Source: Rosa chinensis (Eukaryota > Streptophyta > Magnoliopsida > Rosales > Rosaceae). Taken from it: a DNA stretch of 64,000 nt. The position numbers and the translations under genes were made by a program. The stretch covers positions 625,001-689,000 of the forward strand of contig NC_037089.1 of assembly GCF_002994745.2 (NCBI RefSeq), in the 5' to 3' direction. This document shows, piece after piece, positions 11,476-23,495 of this stretch. Under the pieces are notes generated by a model. It saw only the letters and a program-made list of their open reading frames with translations, had not been told where the DNA came from and made no database searches. How positions within the stretch are numbered: the first letter of the stretch is position 1; each line of letters starts with the position of its first letter.

Positions 11476-13139
11476 ATATTTTACGGGCTTTTACGGGCCG
11501 GGCCTAGCGGGCTTTTACGGGCCGGGCCTACGGGCCGGGCCGGGTTTTTGCGGGCTTTAGGCGGGCCGGCCCTCGGCCCACCAAGGCGGGCTTTTGCGGG
11601 TTTTTTGACGGGCCGGGCCGGGCTAAAAGCCCTCCGGGCCGGCGGGCCTCCATCGGCCCACTTGATCCGCGGGCTTTTTGATGAGGCCTAGTCTTTGATC
11701 TGCAATTTGGAAGTTGATTGTGGGAAGTTTCTAGTCTGCAAATCTGATCTTGATTGTATAAAGACCCTGCATTTTGATACACAGAGGTATATTAGAGTTC
11801 AGACGTTTACTTTTTAGTTTGATTACATGCCAAACTTCTCGAGTCTTGACATTTAGTTTGAGGACAATCTATAGCATTTTTATACTTCTTTAAGTCGCAA
11901 TATATCGTATTAACTAGATAAATTCTTTCTTATGCAGGTCAACCCTAGTTTTGGAAAATCTTACAGTTGGCCCCAAGAATTTGCATTGAATGGTTGCACC
12001 AATGATGCTTCAGCAACATACTTCCTGGGGAAATCTCCATTTCCAGCTTTGGATGCATTTGTAGAATTTGTTGCTACATTTGGAAATGTCTCAGGTGCTA
12101 ACTTGTAGCCTGCTTTAGAAATATTTGTTCTTCTTCTGTCCTCAAATATATAACTTGCTGCAATTCTAGGTAAAATTCGCAGCTGGTATTGGTTCTCAGA
12201 GTTTGGACTTATGGTCTACAACATGTCAAGAACCAGATACTGTGAACGAATTGGCAGACAGCACAAAAGCAATCATGGTAAAGCCTATACATTGTATCTT
12301 ATGCAATCATGATAAATTCTTTCAAGAAACAGATACTATAGCATGCATATTATTTTTATTTGATCTTGTCTTAGCCTCTTAGTGTCTTTTAGCAAAGTGT
12401 TCTAAGTTTTGAACCCATCTGGAACTGCAGAGTGGCAATCCATTCCTTGATGCAAATGCTGTTCCGATCAACCAACCTTGATGTAAGGCTAGTTTTTGCT
12501 TTGAAGGAAAGTATGGTGTATGTAGAATTGATGTAGTTGGTTGCTAATATGTTTATGGGTTAGCCTTTGGAGGTTTTGGGTTTTATTTTGTGAATTATGT
12601 AGAATCATGAATGAAGATGAGAAAATTAATGGAAAGCTCCGATTTTTGGATGATGAGAAATGTATTTCTAGATATTTTCCCACCGCCAGCAGCTAGATGA
12701 TTGTTTGCACATCATTCTTATATATATGAATTGATGTATATAAATGGAGAACAAAACACTAATGTCAAAGAAAACGATGTCAATTCAGAGATTAGAAATC
12801 AGTATCTAAAACTGGACTGATGTCTCATGATTATCAACATATCGAAATGTCACCAAAATCGATTTACCATGAAAAACAGGATATTGGTTTTGAAAAATAG
12901 AAGTGATGTCTACCAACAAGCAACATATCAGTTTATTTGAAAAGAAACGATGTACGACAAACCAGTAAACATCGTTTCACATAAAAAAAAGCGATGTACA
13001 CAAAACCACTAAACATCGGTTTTTTGACGCGCTTAAAGTGATGTCTGGATTTTTTACATCAGCCACAAAGAAATCGGTCAGAATTTAGTTTTACATCGGT
13101 TCTGGACTGATGTAAATGAACAGAATTCTAGTAGTGCCT

Positions 13140-15093
13140 CCATAATTGTTATATAGTCTGAAATCGATGAGTGGGCAGTGTTTGTGAAGTTTGGTAATTT
13201 TTGGAGAAACTTGGAATTAAGTATGAATTTTGAAGTTTAGGGTTTCGATTATCGAATTACGAGAATCCGACAATCGGATATCTCTCGGTTCTACCTTGAA
13301 ACCTTTAAATTAACGAATTGGTGTTAGTGGTATAATTTGGGCTAAATCCGAGGAGAATGGGAGATGTAATTATGAGGAATTAATTTTAGGAATCGTATTA
13401 AATTATTGAAGAATTATTCACAGAATATAATTGTGTACAGGACGACGTACCGAGCTATTGCTCGATGACGGAACACGAATGCGTGATCGTCGGAATAGTA
13501 CTGTGAGTGGACTTTTATTTTTAAATATTGATGCATGCATTTATTTTCTTAAATAATGCTCTAGTTTTAATCATATTACTTATTGAGCAAATGATTTGAT
13601 TTTCGGAAATTCGATCTCGGTTTATCTCGTGGATTGGCTCTCGATAATGAGTTTCAAAGGTTGATTATGATTTATAATATTATTTGACAAATTGCTTATT
13701 TCCGAGGTAATTTTCCGGAATTAAGTATATTTCTAATTGCCGATTTAAGTTCCTGGAAGATTCTCGAGATGAGTTTCGATGGAGTTGGATTTTCTCATTT
13801 ATTTATTGACTTTCGGTTTTGGCATCGGGAATGCCTAATTAAGGATTTTGGATTTGGTTGGTTTCTTGGAGATTTTGAGAGATTTTTGGAAATGGGATTT
13901 GCTTATACTAATTTCCGGTTTCCTTTACGGATTTGAGAATATTTTGGGCGTGTCGTCGATTTATTTCTATTTCTCACTTATTTATTTTGAGATTGAGAGT
14001 AATCTTGGCGTGCGGGGTCACGTCGTTGAATACTTGGTTTCTATCTCGTGAGAAATGTGGGGAAGCTACATGGATTTACTGGTTTTCGATGATTTTTCCT
14101 CACCATACGCTGGTCATGTGATTTGGTCTCCTCCTCACAGACTTTGTGTTTGTGAGTGGCAGTTGAGGTAGCTTATTCTCCTCCTCACTTACTTTGTGTA
14201 GGTGAGTGGCAGTCGAGGTGATTTATTCTCCTCCTCACGTGGGTGGCAGTCGAGGTCATATTCTCCTCCTCACACAATCTATGTGTGAGTGGAAGTTGAG
14301 GTTATTAGTTCTCCTCCTCGCACAATCTATGTGTGAGTGGCAGTCGAGGGTAGGTAGAGCCTGGGAGGCTCCATTACCCGTATGGTGATATTTCTTCCCC
14401 ATATCCTATCATTACTTGACTAGCGGGGCCTAGTCTGATTTCCGTTTAACCAGCGGGGCTGGTCTTATTCTGTTGAGTATCGGAGTTTCCATCCTTCCTT
14501 TCAGTTGTTTGGGACTAGCGGGGCTAGTCGGTTTTCTTGAGCGGAACTCCTTTTGTTTCGTTTTCCTAAATCAGTGCATGCATCGGGAGATTTTTTAATA
14601 AATTAAATGTGGGAAAGTATAAAATCTCTTTTGTTTAAAATTGCTTATTTTTGTCCACTCACACTAACGTGTTTTCAATACTTTCCCCTGGGCCCTTCGG
14701 TTTCAAATGCCCAGTTTGCAGGCGAATTAGTGAGGTCGGGCGTATACGGAGTTGAGGCATAGTCAACAGCATGGCTTCCGCGTTTGCCTTTGAGTTAGGT
14801 TGTCCTTATTTACCTTTCTATTAGAATTGCTCTGATTACCTATGGGATTTATGTTTTTCAAGTTGAGGTTTGTGTTTTGTGAATTGGAGATTGATGTTGA
14901 GTTGGGGAGCAGGGTGGCTCCAGAAGTATAAGGATGATTTGATTTAGAAGTGTAAATGCTTTCTACAGGTTTTGGGTAGCCCATTTTAGGGGAAGTTCCG
15001 CCAAATTTTTGGTAGAATTTCTTCTAAGGTGGGCCCCGCAGGGCCACTTCGGATTTCAGGGTGAAATCCGGGGCGGGTCCTGTCAGTCCCTAT
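13140..15093 (+). mobile_element. Right LTR of RT-1, second part
   Basis: Continues the LTR interrupted at 5901. From 13485 on it is the copy of 1-1609. It contains the same hairpin arrays (14127-14350, 14418-14529). Its match to the left LTR ends at 15093; sequence beyond is unrelated to the RT-1 interior. I could not define a target duplication because the left boundary of the element is outside the window. Confidence 0.85.
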
Positions 15094-16130
15094 GGGACAC
15101 GGGGACTTGTCAACAGTCTACGACGGCCCTGATCAGGTACGTTGACCACCGTCACTCGGGTACTCAAGATTGGGCTCGCTACCCAACACCCTCTGCTCTG
15201 TGCAGCTCCCCCTCAACAAACAATTTGCCGACCATCCGGAGGTCCGTCTTGGCTAGGGAGTGGGGGACTCCCTTGCGGGCCTAGCAGGGGCCCACCTGAA
15301 AGGGTATAAAGCGTTTGAATAGTAAATCCATGGTTGACAACGCACTGACGTTAATTATGCTTTTGCAAGTCTAGCGGAGGTAACGCTTCACACCGCCGAT
15401 CAACTCCCCAACCAAGATTGCCCTCCTTGACTGGGGACTTAGGGGACTTGTACCTACATGTGCATTTGCAAGCATAATTAGCTATAATGAGCCACGCTCG
15501 TTGTACCGCCAGAGGTACCAGCTCCCACCAAAAGAGTGATCTACGAAGGCACGGCCAGGCGGGCTACCGCCTGAGCCCCGGACCACCCACAGATAACCAC
15601 TGACGCGCCACCACGCGCCGCGCCAAGATGGCATCAGAAGCTCCAGACGCTGGGAATCGAAGCACATCAGTCCCACATCGAAAACAAGATGAAGATCAAC
15701 CTTCTCCTTACCTATAAAAGGTTCTCTCCTCTCTCCTCATTAATTACGCATTTACTACTCACCTATTGTTGTGCCGCCCGTATACATCGACTAACTTAGG
15801 CATCGGAGAAGGGAAGACCGCCCAACGCGGTCTCCCTCTGACGCCCTGTTTCTTGTGTAACAGCTAGCGGAGGCTATACATCAACCTTCGGAGTAGCGGT
15901 CCGCCCACCGGACCTGCGTTAAGTAAGAGATCGGCTACCGCTGGACTTTTAGCATCAACACAAGGTAAGCCACCACTCTGTATTTACTCCTACCTAGTCT
16001 ACATTCTTACCTGTATATGACTTAGGCATCGAAGGGTCGAAGATCAGCTAGCTCAGTCTTCCCTCTGACCTCTGTTCATGGTTGATAAGTATCGGATCTC
16101 GGAGATGGAAGCTCTCGCAACAACCCCGTT
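15094..16130 (+). mobile_element. LTR-like fragment of a further retroelement
   Basis: GC-rich non-coding sequence with promoter-like layout: CCTATAAAAGG (about 15710-15720) followed by GACTAACTTAGGCATCGGAG-type sequence near 15788-15807. The motif CTTAGGCATCGGAG recurs at 16022 (as CTTAGGCATCGAAG) and at about 17375, here too downstream of a TATA box. I know this motif from LTRs of plant gypsy elements. No ends or target duplication could be fixed, so this is a fragment call. Confidence 0.5.
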
Positions 16131-16139
16131 TCTACCACA

Positions 16140-16555
16140 GAAACACCAACGTTGAGGTTGGTGCTGACGTTGAAGTTGACACCGGCATCGAGGTTGGCGC
16201 TGAGGTTATTGTGAAATGAGTTACCGACGTTGAGGCCGACTTCGTGGTCCTTAAGAAAGGGGTCACCGACGACGAGGCTGACGTTGCGGTCCTTAAGAAA
16301 GGCAACATCGACGTCGAGGCCAACGTTGTTGTCATTGAGAAAAGCATCACCGACGTCGCAGGCATTGAGAAAGGCGACACCGACGTCGAGGTCATTAAGA
16401 AAAGGTTACCTACACTGAGGCCGATGTTGCGAGCATTGAGAAAGGTGTCATTGACGTCGAGGCCGACGTTGTGGTCGTTGAGAAAGACATCATCGACATC
16501 AAGGCCGGCGTAGTCGAAGGGAAGTACGCCGACATCGTCAAAGGGAGGTGATGTA
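16140..16555 (+). repeat. Degenerate minisatellite, about 45-bp period
   Basis: Imperfect repeats built from GACGTTGAGG, CCGACGTTG and GTCATTGAGAAAGG segments. Read on the plus strand they give DVEAD and VLKKG-like units; open frames exist on both strands (89 and 144 codons) but reflect the repeat. It sits between two LTR-like pieces and is probably interior sequence of that element. Confidence 0.6.
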
Positions 16556-17490
16556 GATTTCCCCATCCTCGCCTCTCTTCTTATAAGGATAAGATGGCGT
16601 TCTCAAACCCAGAGAAACCGTGAAAAAATTGGAGAGGCAAATCCGGAAGTGAAGACAAAATCTAGAGAATCAGGCTCGGGTCACAATGAACTGGGCCGAA
16701 AGCAAGTCTGGGTCTGGTCGGATCCGAGAGGTGATGGCTCGAAACATGGATATGGGCCTATGGCAGGTCAAGGCTTTGACTCAGGGCGAGCTTGGGCCTA
16801 GGGCGAGTTGCAGATTCCGAATGAAGCCTAGTTTAAGAGTTTCTTCTAGTTTGGGTTGGTTTCCAAAGAGAAATTCGACAATATGGGTGCGGAAAGGGAA
16901 ACTAAGGATGAGTACCCAAAGAAGAAAACTGAGGATAGGCGTTCGAAGAGAAAGAATCAAGCTTTTGGAAAATTTTCTCTTAGGATTGGTGTCCAAGGAG
17001 AAAAATTTGGGGGCATTGTGGGAGTGGTCAACTTTTATTGTGGCAGCAATTAAGGAGATTAACTTCACAATCAGTATGGAGATAAATTCCAGTCATGAAT
17101 GCTGTTATTATTACGGCATTAACCACGATAACAACTACACGCAATGATTGTGGACATGAATGCACAATGAATGGCCATCGTAAATAAGTCATGATTAATT
17201 GTCATTAATGCAGCAATGATTGTCTCCATAAGTGTGTAAATAAATGCGACCATAAAAGCGAGAGTAATGGCTACATGTCTTCCAAGTAAGTCATCGCCTA
17301 TATAAAGGTGGCTCGACGTCAAGGTAAATCATCCCATTCTGACCCTCTCTACTCCTCGACTAAGAAATGTACTGACTTAGGCATCGGAGAGTTTTCTGAG
17401 GTACCCCCTCCTCTTCGAGCCGACAGTCAAACTCTTAAATCAACGCTCTAAGGAAGTTTCTCGATTGTTCCCGGTCAGCTCCCGTTCCAG
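16556..17490 (+). mobile_element. Remnant of retroelement interior and LTR-like sequence
   Basis: Begins with degenerate coding-like sequence (a 153-codon frame at 16686-17147 with no recognised motif). It ends with LTR-like sequence containing TATA box CCTATATAAAGG (about 17298) and the ACTTAGGCATCGGAG motif near 17375. RT-2 interrupts it at 17491. Confidence 0.45.
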
Positions 17491-18053
17491 TGATGTAGGA
17501 CGAGAATGAGCCTGGTTTAGCCGAAAAACTAGAAAAATAGGTAACTCACGTGTAATGAGGTTACTAGCCGCTGGAATATTCAAGAAGATTTGGTTTTGGA
17601 CTTTTCGGGTTACTCGTACAAAAAGACAGGTTTTGATTCACAATTAGATTTGATCAACTTTTGGCCAGAATGTCCGTTTGAGACGCATGATTCCTTTCCA
17701 GAATGGGAACGACGAGATCTTCAAGACTCACTTTAGTGTGCTCTAACGGATTTAGGCCAAAATATGTCGTTTTAATTATCCAATTCGGGATTTAATATTT
17801 TTAGGCTAGTTTTATATTTCTTTTAGAATTCTTTTATTTTAGGTTTTTAGTTTCCTTTTTAATTTAGATTCTTTAGGATTTCTTGATAGGTTATGATTTA
17901 GGGTTTTGAATGCCTATATAAGCACCATCATGATTTGTATTAGGATCTTTTATCATATTTTCAATCAATTTGAGATTTATCTCTGGTGGACTCCAGAACC
18001 TTTGTTTTAGGTTTATTGCTTGTAAACCTTAGGTGATCTTTCCGACTGCGTCA
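17491..18053 (+). mobile_element. Left LTR of gag-only gypsy element RT-2
   Basis: Starts TGATGTAGGACG and ends CTGCGTCA two bases before a full primer-binding site. It is repeated at 27033-27589 with several substitutions and a 40-base length difference near the start. A TATA-like GCCTATATAAGC lies at about 17911-17922. No clean target duplication is visible because the right copy is shorter at its 3' end. Confidence 0.85.
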
Positions 18054-18055
18054 GG

Positions 18056-18067
18056 TGGTATCAGAGC
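18056..18067 (+). other. Primer-binding site of RT-2
   Basis: TGGTATCAGAGC, the standard plant initiator-methionine tRNA primer site, two bases after the left LTR. Confidence 0.9.
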
Positions 18068-18104
18068 AGGTCTTTCATGTCTCTCTTATTTACCTCGATT
18101 ATTC

Positions 18105-18719
18105 ATGGGTGACGAACGTACTACCCCAGTTACAAGAGCGGATTTGGATGCCCTTACCGCTCAAATGATTGCTCAGATGACTGCTGCCGTGAACGCTCAA
18201 ATGGCAGCCATGAACGCTCAAATGGCAGAATTTCGTAGGTTGTTGGAAGGAACGAACAAAAACAACAACAACAGAGGCGGGGAAGGACAACGTGCTAGAG
18301 CTCCATGTGGTGGTGGAGGTGATATTAATTATGATTCCGAGGATCTCATAACCAAGGCTGATATTCCTTACTTTTCTGGTCACATGAGCGTGGAGGATTT
18401 TCTGGATTGGCAACTTGAAGTGGATAGATTCTTTGAGATCATGGAGGTTCCAAAATACAAGTAGGCTAAGATGGTTTCTAGGAAGCTAAAAAAAGATGCT
18501 GCTTATTGGTGGGATCAATTGCAGAGTTCTCGTCAGAGGCAAGGAAAAGAGCGTGTTCGAACATGGAGGAAGATGAAAGGTCTTCTTAATGAAAAATTTT
18601 TGCCTAGAGATTTTTCTATCAAGAATTACCCTCCTAAGGTTTTTGAGACGAAATTAAAGTCCAAAGAGTTTTCTTTGCCCATTGAGATTAATAGTTTAAT
18701 TGAAGAAAAGCCAGAATAA
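18105..18719 (+). pseudogene. Gypsy gag-type protein of RT-2, with an internal stop
   Basis: The frame starts at the ATG at 18105 ([17 protein letters not shown]), the first after the primer site. It reads 119 codons to a TAG at 18462 and then continues in the same frame to a stop at 18717-18719. The region before the stop has repeated [11 protein letters not shown] units and [17 protein letters not shown]; after it comes [30 protein letters not shown]. This is the retrotransposon gag domain (capsid) pattern of plant gypsy elements. No zinc knuckle, protease or polymerase follows: the frame is next broken by the RT-3 insertion and the little that resumes after it (26704-27021) is not polymerase-like. 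The element is thus a gag-only derivative, now inactive. Confidence 0.75.
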
Positions 18720-18770
18720 TTTCTAATGGAAGAAGCTCCACAAGAATTCATGGATGAAGACCAAGACGAG

Positions 18771-20038
18771 TGACTTGGATACACATTTACGCAAGCGTAC
18801 GTATCATTGTCAAGATAGGAAAATATTATGCCCAAAGTTTATCGTACCACAGGGATTAGTGGCTAACCCACAATCCTTGGGTAATCGGAAATAAAGACAC
18901 TTAGCACACAAAGAAAAAGAAAAAGAAAAAGAAAATAAATAAAAATGCTACTCTAAAGTACCAAGCCTTAGAAATGCTCGGCTTTGGTTCTCACCAAAGC
19001 CTAATCAAAACTAAGAGCCTAGTGGTGGTTATTTACAATGAGTCGAAATTGTCACCGATAATTGTAATTTAAATTTCTAATAACTAAATTGCAAAAATTT
19101 AAATGAAAACTTTAACTAACAACTAAATTAGATAAAGAAAGTAAAGTAAGAAATGATATAAATATGGGATTGGTAGTTAGGGATGATTCCTAACCCTAAT
19201 TCAATGTTCTAGATGCTAATTTGATTTACGTGCAATTTATTAAAGATGGTAGAAGCCGTACCCAAGGCTTTTCAAGGCTTAAGGGCCGAAATTCCCGTTC
19301 ATGGTATTCCTACTCCGGTTCAAGGGCCGTAGGAACTCACTTGACATGAATTAGAGCCGGTTCAAGGGTCACTAATTCACATCAAGAGGCCTAGAGTTCG
19401 AGGAATTAGGCAACCAAGCTCACCATAATTGCGATCAAGCTAATCATGTAGTGAACCATGCTTGTACTTCCCACGAATATTAAAGCGGGGTTCTAGCTCT
19501 AAAATCTAAGGATGTCATCCCCTAAATTTTAATCTAGACTTATTAAAACACATACCCAAGAGTTGACAATTCCTAAGCATGCATTCTAATCAATTATCAC
19601 AAAACACAAGCATCCAATAATTAACAAATTTCATATATAAATTAAATTAAGCATCCATTACATCAAATTTGGGCTAGGGCACACAACCCTAACCCCCAAC
19701 AAAGAAATTACTCACAACCCATAATTATGAACATCAAAGATACAAAATTCAAAGAGAAAAGATTATAGAAGTGTAGGAGAAAACAAAGGTAGCCACAATT
19801 AGCTAGAAAACTAATATGACTTCTCTTGAATTACAACTCCCACAAATACCTAAAGCTTGAATCTTGTAGCTCTTGATGAAATCTTGAAGCTTGTGTGAGA
19901 AATTCTATGAATACCCAAAGAAAACTAAAACTATTATGAAAAATGGAGGAGGAGAATGGGAAAGAGAGCAGCCCAAAGGGCTGCCTCTGTTTTTGGTGGT
20001 GCGGCTGTTCTAGGGTTGAGGTGACAGAGAGAATTAGG

Positions 20039-20080
<42 letters not shown>

Positions 20081-20623
20081 AGAGAGAAGAGAGAATGGGT
20101 GGCTGTTGTCTTGCACAAGAGGAAAAGAGATGGAAATGGACATGTGGCAGCATGGGATAGGAGATAGGAAAAAAAAAGTAATAATAAAAATAAAAAGAAG
20201 AAGCAGCACGTGGGAAAGAAAGAAAAATGTGCTGATTATGATATTGCTGACGTCATCACAGTCCAGATTTTTTTTTTTCCTTTTCTTTTCTTTCTCCTTT
20301 CTTCTTTTCTTCTTTTTTCTTTCTTTTCCCCATTTTTTTCTTTCTTCTCTTCTTCCTCAATGCACTTCCACACATTATCAGAGATGGTTTGATTCCGCTC
20401 ATTTGATGGTGTTGACTACAGTTGACCCGCGTTGACTTTTTCGTCCTTTTGTCGGAAACTCCAATTTGCTCCAATTTCTCACCATTTTCTCTCGTTTCCG
20501 CAATTCCGCTTATTTTCTACAAAGTAAATAAAAATGGATTAATTACATATTATTTAACATGAGGATTAGCTTAATTCTTTAGTGTTTTAGATATAATTAC
20601 ACGCATATAAATGCGTATAATCA
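18771..20623 (-). mobile_element. 3' LTR of nested minus-strand element RT-3
   Basis: This 1853-bp LTR is almost identical to 24834-26698. On the plus strand it runs TGACTTGGATAC to GCGTATAATCA. The 5-bp target duplication ACGAG flanks the whole element (18766-18770 and 26699-26703). Internal differences from the other copy include a longer AT microsatellite pattern near 20044-20078 and, near 20250 and 20410, one 12-bp and one 10-bp length change. Confidence 0.92.
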
Positions 20624-20640
20624 CACCCCCACACTTGAAT
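20624..20640 (-). other. Polypurine tract of RT-3 (minus strand)
   Basis: On the minus strand AAGTGTGGGGGTG lies directly before the LTR, the position of the plus-strand primer. With the primer-binding site at the other end this proves minus orientation. Confidence 0.8.
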
Positions 20641-23495
20641 TTTGCTTGTCCCCAAGCAAACTAAATGTAAATTAATTGCCAAAAATCTATTGTGAAGAAA
20701 GTGTGGTATTAGCCTTTCCAACCATAATCCTCGGAGAACTAATTATGTACATGACCATGAAGTAGATGTAAGCACAACATAAGATTTTTTTTGAATTTGT
20801 GAGGCAATTAAGAAGCACATGTGAAAAATGCTCAAGTATATGCATGTGTTGACCATGTGTCAAATCAATCCACCACAATCAAATAGGCACATAGAAGACC
20901 CGATATAACCCGCTAAACTCACATAGGTTCACTACATATTACCGCTCAAGTGTTTAGGGGCTATATGTGTTTCACTCAAAAATAATTTCACAACATGCGC
21001 CGCCATATGCTTGCTCTTCGATCTCATCTCCGCTAGGTAGCTCACAACATTCAAGATTAAGAGGTCTTTTATTTGGTTGTAATGGGGCTAAGGGCAAGTG
21101 GCTCGAAGAAATGAAGGATAGGGAAAGACAAAGTCCATAGAAATCAGTGAAGCAACTCTCTCTTGTAGAGATTATGACTTTTGCTTTCGAAAGCTAACTC
21201 ACTTACTCTAAACCCAATGTACAACCCACACTACACTATATACAATACTTTACTTTCTTTCTATTTTTGGATTTTCTTCTATTTGACTTTCTCTTTTCTT
21301 TTTCTTTTTTTTTTCACCTTTTTTTTTTTTTCCTTTTCAAACAACTCTTTTTTTTTTTTTTTGAAACTTTCCTTTCTAAACAAAATCGCTCACCCCCACA
21401 CTTATTCTTTTGTAACCTCACACTTTTGACTTTTTCTTTCTTTTGAAGCACTCAAACATAAAGTCATTCTCTTGAATCGCTTCACCAACTACTATGGAAG
21501 GGTAGGATAAAAGTGTATAAGCTAGGTAGGAATTTGTGGTGCGAATGAACAAAAAGGCTAATTATATAAATAGGCTCAAAGTGGCAATCTAGTGGTAAAT
21601 ATCTTTGGGCACATGCTTCTTTGGCCATGGTGGTATATAGTCCTAATGCCTCAATCCTTTCTATCATGTCGCAAGCTAAAAGTAGCCTCGAGAGGTCTCA
21701 AGCAAGTTCTAGCTACGCAATGTCATGAAATTGTACACACATGAAAGAATAAGTGAATGAACAATGCACACACTATAGATATAGGCACAAAAGCTCACAA
21801 ATAAGGGCATGCAAGTCAATCAAATCATCTATATGCTTCTCTAATTATGATGAACGAACCTAACATAGGCTATGTGCACACATATAATCAAGCATAGATC
21901 ACATATACACTCAATCACAAAACAAATTCAAAATCCTAGATCATGCTTAATCTATCCACAATCATAACAAGTTAAGTCCATGTCTCGTCATTGGGGTTGG
22001 AAAAGGCATTAACCACTAAAATTCTAGCTACAAAAAGCTATCTAATTTTTTTTTTAGGGCGCCCGATTCCTCACCCCCACACTTAAAACCAACATTGTCC
22101 TCAATGTTGTAAAGTGAGTTCGAAAGCTAAAATCCGTGTTGGATTTAGGCATGAGAGTGAAGTTCGGGCGAAGGCATAAAAATTAACTATGAAAATGAAA
22201 ATCTAAATGCGGAGAAAAATTACGGAAAACCCCCTTTGTAGACACGTCCATTGCTCACGACCTTCGGAGAAGACCAATATGAGACACCAACCTCAAGGCA
22301 CAAGGCCTTGACTTCCTTAACGTATGCTCCAAGCTAGCTCTAGGTGCTCATGAAAGATCGACTCCATTGAGAAATATATAGTGTCCAAAGAGCAATGCGT
22401 CACAAATAGGCCATCAAAGAATAAGGACAAGGTCCTCCCTTAAGCACATGGCCTTGACCACCTCCAACACACCTCACAACAGCCCTATAATGACCTCCAT
22501 TGAAGAATTGAAGTGTAAGAAGTCCAACCACCCCGAGTGAACACAAACTAGTGAGTGCAGAAAACTTCCAGCAATGCCCTTTCTGTCTTCAAATGCCCAT
22601 ATCTCATACTCAGAGAGTGATAATCAGGTGAGGCCACTTGATATGGAAAGTAGACTCAGAGATATTTCTATCCATGTAAAGTTAGCCACCTATCTCCAAT
22701 TGAAATGAAAATTAACGCTGGTCAAACTTGACAATCTGTCATGAAGTTTTCTGCTGACCCTCAGTCACCAAAACTGTAATATCTGAAGCTCCAGAGGTGC
22801 AAAGAGGGTGAGACCAACTGGATACGAAAATAGACTCATGAATATATCTGAAGGTAAAATTTCACTGAAGCATCGTATCTGAGTCAAACATCGTTGGCCT
22901 CCAAACTCACTGATCTGTTCTGCAGTTTCTGCTGTGCCCTGTTTCTGACCTCTGTTACTTGGAACACTATATCTGAAGCTAAGAAGGTTCAAATCAAAAA
23001 CTGTTTCTTCTGCATATAGAGGACATGAGAAAATACATCTCTGAAATTTTTTAGCTCCAAATTGCTTAGGATGTAGAAGGTGTAGCTTCCCAAAGTCACC
23101 CTACAGTAGCTGCTTCTGTTCTGAACTTCATGCATTGACCATTAAATAAATAGAGTTCCAGTGACTGAAAGTGGTTCAAATTTACAAGACAGTAGACACA
23201 TACAAGAATAGTTCCAAAAAATTTCAGCTCAAAATAGCATGTAGAATGGAATCTATAGTCACCCAAATTCAACTGAATTTCAGGACAGAAACTGCTCACT
23301 ACCAAAATAATTCTCCTTCACATTTCCAACTCCGGACACCTCCCATCCACTCAAAAATGACTAGAAAGCCTTATTCACTACTACAAAAAGAAACTACTAA
23401 AGGAAGAAATAATACCGATGATGTGCTAGGGTTGCCTCCCTAGCGAGCGCTTTGTTTAAGGACTTCATTGCCGGTCCATATAGAACATGATCTTG
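20641..23495 (-). mobile_element. Non-coding interior of RT-3
   Basis: About 2.9 kb without a supported gene. It holds long pyrimidine tracts (21285-21380) and a loosely repeated section at about 22580-23290, in which phrases such as ATATCTGAAGCT, AATAGACTCA and GAGATATTTC recur roughly every 200 bases. No reverse transcriptase, integrase or protease motif was found on either strand. Confidence 0.6.

Larger units (their letters stand above)
8686..11690. mobile_element. Non-autonomous hAT element (hAT-1) inside the captured PrimPol exon
   Basis: The element is 3005 bp, bounded by the perfect 8-bp target duplication GTCTTTGA (8678-8685 and 11691-11698). Ends are TAGGGGTCGTCAAGG and, reverse-complemented, TAGGCCTCATCAAAAAG, which are imperfect inverted repeats of hAT type. 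Subterminal regions (8695-8850, 11490-11670) are packed with GGGCCGGGCC repeats. No transposase is visible. Removing the element and one target copy rejoins an uninterrupted reading frame across the PrimPol exon (MASL then ICNLEVDCGKF), which confirms both boundaries. Confidence 0.9.
7282..12480 (+). pseudogene. Captured PrimPol (primase-polymerase) gene fragment in the CACTA
   Basis: Exon-like blocks with splice signals occur at 7282-7359, 7467-7532, 7684-7792, 7942-8024, about 8323-8530, 8654-8685 joined to 11699-11786 across a hAT, 11938-12094 and about 12171-12278. Their translations match archaeo-eukaryotic primase PrimPol (CCDC111): SRHLIIRIQKTAFKDNSHVG is the motif III block with its conserved SRH, and FVDTAVYTRNRCFRLALSSK is the block that in PrimPol family members reads NFRL..SSK.GK. 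YCERIGRQHKSNH is the start of the C-terminal zinc-knuckle region. The normal protein primes and bypasses damage at replication forks in nucleus and organelles. The copy is incomplete: I do not find the N-terminal D-x-E catalytic motif, the fifth exon lacks a clear acceptor, and the 3' end (12430-12480) does not continue the family sequence. A hAT insertion breaks one exon, so no functional product is expected. Confidence 0.8.
5902..13136 (+). mobile_element. Non-autonomous CACTA element carrying PrimPol exons
   Basis: A 7235-bp element with perfect 29-bp terminal inverted repeats (5902-5930 and 13108-13136) that begin CACTACTAGAATTC. It is flanked by the 3-bp target duplication CCT (5899-5901, 13137-13139), which is the CACTA hallmark. 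Subterminal regions (about 5935-6060 and 12760-13105) hold many short copies of ACATCGGTTT-like motifs in both orientations, as CACTA transposase-binding regions do. No transposase ORF is visible. Instead the interior carries exons of a primase-polymerase gene (see separate entry), so this is a gene-transporting CACTA that needs transposase from elsewhere. Strand is arbitrary, given as that of the cargo. Confidence 0.92.

Noticed and set aside
16132..16566. 144-codon minus-strand and 89-codon plus-strand frames
   Set aside because: Both are read-outs of a 45-bp minisatellite.
20256..20474. Lys/Glu-rich and Phe-rich frames near 20110-20474 and 26274-26578
   Set aside because: They come from pyrimidine/purine tracts inside the RT-3 LTRs and appear in both copies.
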